Positions 58,522 through 64,000 of a DNA stretch of 64,000 nt are shown piece by piece (positions within the stretch are counted from its first letter, which is position 1; the number at the start of each line of letters is the position of its first letter). Origin of the DNA: Enterobacter asburiae (GTDB lineage: Bacteria; Pseudomonadota; Gammaproteobacteria; Enterobacterales; Enterobacteriaceae); contig NZ_AP019632.1 in the NCBI RefSeq assembly GCF_007035645.1, positions 1,178,001 through 1,242,000 of the forward strand. The letters run 5' to 3'. The notes beneath the pieces were generated by a model. The model saw only the letters and a list, made by a program, of their open reading frames with translations, did no database searches and was not told the origin of the DNA. Both the position numbers and the translations under genes were made by a program.

Positions 58522-59859
58522 ATGAAAATTTACCGCCCGCTTTGGGAGGATGGGGCCGCTCTGGCCCCGCAACAGTTCCAGCAGCAGGTTCGCTGGAATG
58601 AGCACGTTGCCGACATGGTCGCCCGGATGGGTATTTCTCATCCCTGGGGCGTGGTTGCGGCAGAATTTGATGATGCTGCACTGGCGCTCTCTCGCCTGAA
58701 TGCCATCCGTCTGGTGGTACGCTTTCAGGACGGTACTCTTGTGGATACCGACCTGGCAGATACGCTTCCTCCGGTCTGTGACTTGTCTGTTGCAGCCGGC
58801 AGTGAATCTGTTGAGGTGGTTGTCGCACTACCGCTGCTGAGTGCCAGTGGTGGCAACCTGGATAACGGCCAGGACAGTGAGCGTCCGCGTCGCTGGAAAG
58901 CGGAGCGTGTGGTAGTGCAGGAACTGGCCGGGTATGAAAGCGGGGAGTTGGCCATTCTGCGTAATGCGCTAACCTTGCGTCTATCCAGTCAGGAAAACAC
59001 GGCATACCTGACCTGTCCGGTGGTCCGTTTGGTGCGCAATACGCAGGGGCAGTGGAGCCGGGATCCGGCTTTCATTCCGCCAATGCTTTCCATTTCTGCA
59101 AGCCCGCCGCTGACCATCGAACTGGGTGACCTGCTGGTTCGTCTGCAGGCCCGCCGCCGTCGCCTGATGACCATGCGTCGTGAAAGCAATGAGCGGATGG
59201 CCGACTTTGCGGTCGCGGATGTGTCTCTGTTCTGGCTGCTGAATGCCCTGAACAGCGCCGAGCCGGTGCTGACGGAACTGCTGGAGACACCGGCTCGTCA
59301 CCCGGAATTGCTGTACCGCGAACTGACTCGTCTCGCTGGCAGCCTGCTGACCTTCTCACTGGAGCACGATGCCGGGGACATTCCTGCTTATCAACACGAT
59401 GCACCGGAACGGGTATTCCCGCCGCTGCTGGCACTGCTCGATAAACTACTGGAAGCGAGCCTGCCGTCGAGGGTGGTGAGTATCCACCTGGAGCATCAGG
59501 ACCAGATCTGGAGAGGTGCCCTGCACGATGCGCGTCTGCGCGAAGGTGCTGACTTCTACCTATCCGTACGCTCCTCTATGCCGAACCATGAGCTTCAGAC
59601 GAAATTCCCGCAGCTGTGTAAGGCGGGCAGCTTTGAAGATGTTTCGGATGTGGTGAATGTGGCTCTGAGCGGGATGGTTATCAAGCCGCTGACCCATGTG
59701 CCGACCGCTATCCCGTTACGTCTTGAGAACCAGTATTTCTCGCTGGATCTGAGTAGTGAGGCAGCGCGGGCGATGCTGGAAGCGGGAAGCTGCACCTTCT
59801 ATACCCCGCGCTCACTGGGGGATGTGAAACTTGAACTCTTTGCGGTGCTGCGCACATGA
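58522..59859 (+). CDS. tssK: T6SS baseplate protein TssK
   Basis: A 445-residue baseplate component that links the phage-like tail to the membrane complex. Family marks: YRPLWEDGAALAPQQFQQQ at the start, PLLSASGGN and the C-terminal ENQYFSLDL segment. Full family length. Its stop overlaps the tssL start by 4 bases (ATGA), so translation is coupled. Confidence 0.93.
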   Translation: MKIYRPLWEDGAALAPQQFQQQVRWNEHVADMVARMGISHPWGVVAAEFDDAALALSRLNAIRLVVRFQDGTLVDTDLADTLPPVCDLSVAAGSESVEVVVALPLLSASGGNLDNGQDSERPRRWKAERVVVQELAGYESGELAILRNALTLRLSSQENTAYLTCPVVRLVRNTQGQWSRDPAFIPPMLSISASPPLTIELGDLLVRLQARRRRLMTMRRESNERMADFAVADVSLFWLLNALNSAEPVLTELLETPARHPELLYRELTRLAGSLLTFSLEHDAGDIPAYQHDAPERVFPPLLALLDKLLEASLPSRVVSIHLEHQDQIWRGALHDARLREGADFYLSVRSSMPNHELQTKFPQLCKAGSFEDVSDVVNVALSGMVIKPLTHVPTAIPLRLENQYFSLDLSSEAARAMLEAGSCTFYTPRSLGDVKLELFAVLRT

Positions 59860-60509
59860 ATACATCAGAAATAAGTCAAATTGAGCGTATTTTCTACCCC
59901 AGCTGGCTGATGGCCAGCCAGCTGCGGGGTGGACAGGAGGTTCGTGACGGGGAAGGTCTCTATCGTCGGGCCTGCCGTCTGGTGCAGGAGGCAAAAGCGG
60001 CGCTCACGGAGGCAGGTTACAGCGACATCAGCCGTGACCATATGGTGTATACCCTGTGTGCACTGCTCGATGAGAGCGTGATGAATCGGGGAACCACCGA
60101 TGATGGCTACCTGATCTGGCGCCGGGACCCGCTGCAGGCACACTTCTTTGGCACCCTCAATGCCGGTGAGGAACTGTGGGAAAGGATCCGAAGCCTGCTG
60201 AAAGAAACTGCGCCTGATACCGCTGTCCTGACCTGTATGTATCGGACTTTGCAACTGGGGTTCGTCGGTCAGTATCGCGCTCAGGATGATGAGCGTCGGG
60301 AAGATATTGTTCGCGCTCTCGCAGAACGGGTGCCCACCTTCACGCTGGCACAAGACGCCCCCATCGTTGCCCGCGCATCGCGCCTGCGCAGCGGCCGTCG
60401 CTGGTACTGGCTGAGCTGGGTTGTGGCTGTCGCCGCCCTGGTTGCGCTCTGGTTCTTCCTTTCGTCTTCGCTTACCGAGCTGGTAAGCCAGATCGTCAGG
60501 CCGGAGTAA
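59856..60509 (+). CDS. tssL: T6SS membrane protein TssL (DotU)
   Basis: A 217-residue IcmH/DotU-family protein. The cytoplasmic helical domain has the family motif MVYTLCALLDESVMN. A single C-terminal membrane anchor lies at residues about 183-206 (WYWLSWVVAVAALVALWFFL), then a short periplasmic tail. It has no peptidoglycan-binding domain; the OmpA domain that is fused to TssL in some species is in the next gene. Confidence 0.93.
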   Translation: MNTSEISQIERIFYPSWLMASQLRGGQEVRDGEGLYRRACRLVQEAKAALTEAGYSDISRDHMVYTLCALLDESVMNRGTTDDGYLIWRRDPLQAHFFGTLNAGEELWERIRSLLKETAPDTAVLTCMYRTLQLGFVGQYRAQDDERREDIVRALAERVPTFTLAQDAPIVARASRLRSGRRWYWLSWVVAVAALVALWFFLSSSLTELVSQIVRPE

Positions 60510-60512
60510 GCG

Positions 60513-62237
60513 ATGCGGGATACGTACCGAAGTCTGTTAACTGCCCTGGGTACCGTACTGGCGCTGTGGCTCATTCTGGGATTCTGGCCCTTGTCCTCAG
60601 GTAGTCGTGTGGCAATCAGCCTGCTGGTTGTTCTGATGTCCGGGGTGATGTTATGGCGTCAGCGTCGGGCTACTCAGGCACGGGCGGCCGCTGTCCGGGA
60701 TATTGTGGATGAAAACCTGCCGCCGGAAGATTTTCAGGGGGCGGTGATCCTCGCATGTGGCGACAACACTCCGTTGTTTGCGTCCGGCTTCCATCGCCGG
60801 GAAACCCGGCAAGGTTGGTATCTGCGGGTGAAGGATGCGGAACAGCTTCCCCTCTTTGCGCAGCACCTGAGTTTGATGCGTCCAGCCCTGGCGTCGCAAA
60901 TCTCCGTCATGCTGGCGGCGGTACCTGAACAGCACACTTCCGGCGATGATTTTACCCAGTCCCTGCGGGGCTGGCAGCGGGCTGTCGTGCAGTGCCGTGC
61001 GGCATTTGGCACGATCCCACCGCTGTGGACCGTGACCTGGGTATCGCCTCCTGTGGCCTGCGCGGAAGCTGAACCCGTCTGGTTTAGCACAGTCAGCCCG
61101 CGAAGCGGCATTCAGGTGTATCAGCCCGGTCAGGGCAATGTGTCACTGACAGAGTGGATCCGGGAGAGTGGATCTGACGGGCGTCTTTCGCGTCTGAGTC
61201 AGGGGCTGTGGCTGGACAGCCTACTTGCGTGGCAGAACAGCGCAGTCAATGACCTGCTGTCGGTGCGCCAGGGCGAACTGCCGGTGATGAAGCCTTGTGT
61301 ACAGGGCATGTGCATAGTGCCGGTGAGCGGTATCGAGGGCAATCTCTGGCAGCAGCATATCACTACCGTGACGGCGCTGCCACCAGATACCGTTGTGACC
61401 ACCGAACCACTACCGTTGCCTGAACTGCTGCTGCCGGCGCTGCCGCGCCGACGGGGCGTCAGCCGCAGAATGGTGTTCTGGCGTTACGCCGGGTTTCTGG
61501 GCGGGATTTTCCTGGCACTTGCCATGCTGGCATCTTGGATGAACAACCAGCGTCTCATCCGTAATGTGGGCGATCACCTTGCGTTGTATCACCAACTGAC
61601 GGGAAAGCCTGTGGCACCGAAACTGCGCGCACAGCAGCGCCTCAGAGCCGATGGCGCATTGCTGAACGACTGGGCGCGTCGCGGGGAGCCACTGCGTTAT
61701 CGCCTGGGTTTGTATCAGGGGCTGCGCCTGGTGCCGCCTGTTGAGGCCGCCGTCAGCGACTGGGCCCCGCCCCCACCGCCGCCACCGGTCATCAAGAAAA
61801 TCATTCAGGGTCCGAAAACCCTTCGTCTTGACAGCATGTCGCTGTTCGATTCTGGCAAGTCGGCGCTGAAAGCCGGTTCGACCAAAATGCTTGTGAATTC
61901 TCTGGTCGGCGTGAAGGCGAAGCCCGGCTGGCTGATTGTCGTGTCAGGGCATACCGATAACACCGGCAATCCGCAACTAAACCAGGCGTTGTCTCTGAAA
62001 CGTGCCGAAGCGGTGCGCAGCTGGATGCGTGACACCGGCGACGTGCCGGAAAGTTGTTTTGCGGTGCAGGGCTATGGCAAAAGCCGCCCTGTCGCAACCA
62101 ACGACACCCCGGAAGGGCGTGCGCTTAACCGCCGTGTCGAAATCAGTCTGGTACCGCAGGCAAATGCCTGTCAGATACCCGGCAAACACATGGCGCCATC
62201 GCAGGATGATGGCGTCTCAGAAAATAAAACGGAGTAA
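60513..62237 (+). CDS. T6SS-associated OmpA-domain membrane protein
   Basis: A 574-residue protein. Two N-terminal membrane segments (about residues 8-25 and 30-47) are followed by a soluble region of about 270 residues with no recognised domain. A third membrane segment is at about 321-344, then a helical stretch, seven prolines at 419-425, and an OmpA C-terminal domain (LFDSGKSAL, HTDNTGNPQLNQALSLKRAE, GYGKSRPVATN, EGRALNRRVEI). The OmpA domain should bind peptidoglycan in the periplasm, so the middle region is probably cytoplasmic. It resembles TagL-type T6SS anchors but is larger. It starts 3 bases after tssL and ends 5 before hcp. Confidence 0.85.
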   Translation: MRDTYRSLLTALGTVLALWLILGFWPLSSGSRVAISLLVVLMSGVMLWRQRRATQARAAAVRDIVDENLPPEDFQGAVILACGDNTPLFASGFHRRETRQGWYLRVKDAEQLPLFAQHLSLMRPALASQISVMLAAVPEQHTSGDDFTQSLRGWQRAVVQCRAAFGTIPPLWTVTWVSPPVACAEAEPVWFSTVSPRSGIQVYQPGQGNVSLTEWIRESGSDGRLSRLSQGLWLDSLLAWQNSAVNDLLSVRQGELPVMKPCVQGMCIVPVSGIEGNLWQQHITTVTALPPDTVVTTEPLPLPELLLPALPRRRGVSRRMVFWRYAGFLGGIFLALAMLASWMNNQRLIRNVGDHLALYHQLTGKPVAPKLRAQQRLRADGALLNDWARRGEPLRYRLGLYQGLRLVPPVEAAVSDWAPPPPPPPVIKKIIQGPKTLRLDSMSLFDSGKSALKAGSTKMLVNSLVGVKAKPGWLIVVSGHTDNTGNPQLNQALSLKRAEAVRSWMRDTGDVPESCFAVQGYGKSRPVATNDTPEGRALNRRVEISLVPQANACQIPGKHMAPSQDDGVSENKTE

Positions 62238-62242
62238 TTAAC

Positions 62243-62734
62243 ATGGCAATTCCTGTTTATCTTTGGCTGAAGGACGACGGCGGCGCGGACATCAAAGGGT
62301 CTGTTGACGTTCAGGATCGTGAAGGCAGCATCGAAGTGGTTGCACAGGAGCATAACCTGTACATCCCGACCGACAACAATACCGGCAAGCTGACCGGCAC
62401 CCGCATCCACACGCCGTTCCTGTTCACGAAGGAAATCGATTCCTCCAGCCCGTACCTGTACAAGGCGGTGACCACGGGTCAGACCCTAAAATCCGCTGAG
62501 TTCAAGTGGTACAAAATCAACGACGCGGGCCAGGAAGTGGAGTACTTCAACACCAAACTGGAAAACGTGAAGGTAGTGAAAGTGAATCCTGAAATGTATG
62601 ACATCAAGGATCCTTCTAAAGAGAAGCACAACCACCTTGAACGCGTTGAACTGCGTTACGAAAAAATCACCTGGACCTACAAAGACGGCAACATCATTCA
62701 TTCCGACTCCTGGAACGAACGCGCCACCGCGTAA
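62243..62734 (+). CDS. hcp: T6SS tube protein Hcp (TssD)
   Basis: A 163-residue Hcp that forms hexameric rings of the inner tube and is secreted. Family marks: MAIPVYLWLKDDGGADIKG, GRIHTPF-like GTRIHTPFLFTKEID, ITWTYKDGNIIHSDSW. It has a strong site (CGGAG) and is followed by a strong terminator, consistent with high expression relative to clpV. Confidence 0.95.
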   Translation: MAIPVYLWLKDDGGADIKGSVDVQDREGSIEVVAQEHNLYIPTDNNTGKLTGTRIHTPFLFTKEIDSSSPYLYKAVTTGQTLKSAEFKWYKINDAGQEVEYFNTKLENVKVVKVNPEMYDIKDPSKEKHNHLERVELRYEKITWTYKDGNIIHSDSWNERATA

Positions 62735-62741
62735 GTCGCAT

Positions 62742-62769
62742 GCGGACAGGGCCCTGTCCGCAGTTTTTT
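62742..62769 (+). terminator. Terminator after hcp
   Basis: A perfect 20-base palindrome GCGGACAGGGCCCTGTCCGC (62742-62761) followed by AGTTTTTT. It lies between hcp and clpV inside the T6SS cluster. Confidence 0.88.
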
Positions 62770-62905
62770 GCTGAGTGCCTGTACGTAACGGGCTTTCAGC
62801 AAAGAAAACCACAAACTGCCAGCCTGACCATATGCGCTTTGGTCCCCTTCACGGGAAACAGCGAGGGGCGGTAGCGTGTCCAGGAACCGACAAAGAGAGA
62901 ATCTC

Positions 62906-64000
62906 ATGGAAAATCCAGCCATCCTGTTACGTCGTCTGAACCCTTACTGTGCCCGTGCGATGGAAGGCGCGGCGTCGCTCTGCCAGACCCGCGCCCATGC
63001 GGAAATTTTGCCGGAGCACTGGCTGCTAAAACTGCTGGAGCAGGGGGAAGGTGACCTGACGGTGTTGGCGCGTCGCTATGAATGGGATATGGATGGCATC
63101 TGGCAGGATTTGCTTGGCTGGCTCGACAGACAACCTCGCTCCGTGCGCCATCGCCCCCAGCTGTCTGATGCCATTCAGACGCTGATGCAGGAAGCCTGGA
63201 TGATTGCCTCCCTTAATAGCGAAGAGCACATTCGCAGCGTCCATCTGCTGATGGCCCTGGTGGAAAAACCAAAACTGGCACGTTGTGACGGCCTTTGGCC
63301 GTTGTTAACGCTTGCTCAAAGCCAGCTGGAGCGCCTGCGGCCTTTGTTGGATGCGCAATCGGATGAACGTCTGGAAATGCAGCGCGAAGCTGAACTGGCG
63401 CAGAACCACGGTGGTGAGATGGAATTTGTCGGGCGTCCGGCTGGTGTGGAAATGAAAGAGGGGGAACTGAGCCCTGCACTGCAGAACTCGCTGGATAAAT
63501 TCACCCTCGATGTCACTGCCAAAGCGAAGGAAGGGAAGATCGATCCTGTGTTTGGCCGCGATACAGAAATCCGCCAGATGGTGGACATCCTTTCCCGCCG
63601 CCGTAAAAACAACCCGATCCTGGTCGGCGAGCCGGGCGTGGGGAAAACTGCACTGGTTGAAGGTCTGGCGTTGCGTATAGCCGAGGGTAATGTGCCGGAA
63701 TCCCTCAAAACGGTTACCCTGCGCACCCTTGACCTGGGTCTGCTGCAGGCTGGCGCGGGCGTGAAAGGTGAGTTCGAACAGCGTCTGAAAAACGTCATCG
63801 ACGCGGTGCAGCAATCGCATGTACCTGTTCTGCTTTTTATTGATGAAGCGCATACCATCATTGGCGCAGGTAATCAGGCGGGTGGTGCAGATGCGGCCAA
63901 CCTGCTGAAACCGGCGCTGGCGCGTGGCGAACTGCGTACTATTGCGGCCACCACCTGGTCTGAATACAAACAATACTTCGAGCGTGACGCCGCCCTGGAA
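62906..64000 (+). CDS. tssH: T6SS ATPase ClpV (TssH), partial
   Basis: The first 365 codons of a ClpB-like AAA+ ATPase; the gene continues past the window. ClpV pulls apart contracted TssBC sheath for reuse. The N-domain (residues 1-150) begins [22 protein letters not shown], consistent with a ClpV rather than ClpB. The first AAA domain has Walker A GEPGVGKT at 241-248 and Walker [10 protein letters not shown] with Asp313-Glu314. The start at 62906 follows AAGAGAGAATCTC. The 171-base gap after hcp holds the terminator and probably a separate promoter. Confidence 0.94.
   Translation, partial: MENPAILLRRLNPYCARAMEGAASLCQTRAHAEILPEHWLLKLLEQGEGDLTVLARRYEWDMDGIWQDLLGWLDRQPRSVRHRPQLSDAIQTLMQEAWMIASLNSEEHIRSVHLLMALVEKPKLARCDGLWPLLTLAQSQLERLRPLLDAQSDERLEMQREAELAQNHGGEMEFVGRPAGVEMKEGELSPALQNSLDKFTLDVTAKAKEGKIDPVFGRDTEIRQMVDILSRRRKNNPILVGEPGVGKTALVEGLALRIAEGNVPESLKTVTLRTLDLGLLQAGAGVKGEFEQRLKNVIDAVQQSHVPVLLFIDEAHTIIGAGNQAGGADAANLLKPALARGELRTIAATTWSEYKQYFERDAALE

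Overview
The window is enterobacterial chromosome and most likely Enterobacter (E. cloacae complex). Nearly every core gene matches an E. coli K-12 gene remembered from the acrD-to-lpxP stretch, in largely conserved order. An indole-3-pyruvate decarboxylase of the well-known E. cloacae type (552 aa, TyrR-like box upstream) and a type VI secretion cluster beside lpxP point away from Escherichia. Species assignment is inference; no search was run.

Layout. 0.3-9.4 kb: microprotein gene ypfM, drug pump acrD, nitrate sensor narQ, oxidoreductase aegA, nudK and ypfG. 9.4-15 kb: non-oxidative pentose-phosphate pair talA-tktB and malic enzyme maeB, which carries a one-base frameshift. 15-19.5 kb: hemF-amiA, ypeA-yfeZ, lipoprotein yfeY and heme peroxidase yfeX. 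19.6-30.2 kb: sulfate/thiosulfate uptake and cysteine synthesis (cysPUWA, cysM, pdxK, cysK, cysZ) around the sugar phosphotransferase genes ptsH-ptsI-crr. 30.4-39.2 kb: zipA, ligA, ypeB, yfeH/yfeR, a FlxA-like gene, tRNA-Lys and tRNA-Val, gltX, the paralogous small regulators yfeC/yfeD and tRNA-Ala. 39.3-55.6 kb: pdeA, nupC, mntH, ypeC, an aldo/keto reductase, ipdC, yfeO, glk, ypdAB, alaC, microprotein ypdK and lpxP.

56.4-64 kb (right edge): the start of a type VI secretion system, tssB-tssC-tssK-tssL-OmpA-domain gene-hcp-clpV (clpV runs off the window). It provides the sheath (TssBC), baseplate adaptor (TssK), inner-membrane anchor (TssL plus a three-segment OmpA-domain protein), tube (Hcp) and sheath recycling ATPase (ClpV). 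A 788-base, partly AT-rich gap with several strong inverted repeats separates it from lpxP.

Relative to E. coli K-12 several blocks are missing: eut between maeB and hemF, murRQP-yfeW-ucpA between yfeX and cysP, yfeK-yfeS between cysM and pdxK, xapRBA-yfeN near yfeR, and ypdC-fry genes between ypdB and glk. One result is that pdxK lies 5 bases behind cysM. The best candidates for something undescribed are the structured DNA between lpxP and tssB, the terminator inside the T6SS cluster, and the multi-segment OmpA-domain T6SS protein. No CRISPR array, prophage, integrase or insertion sequence was seen.
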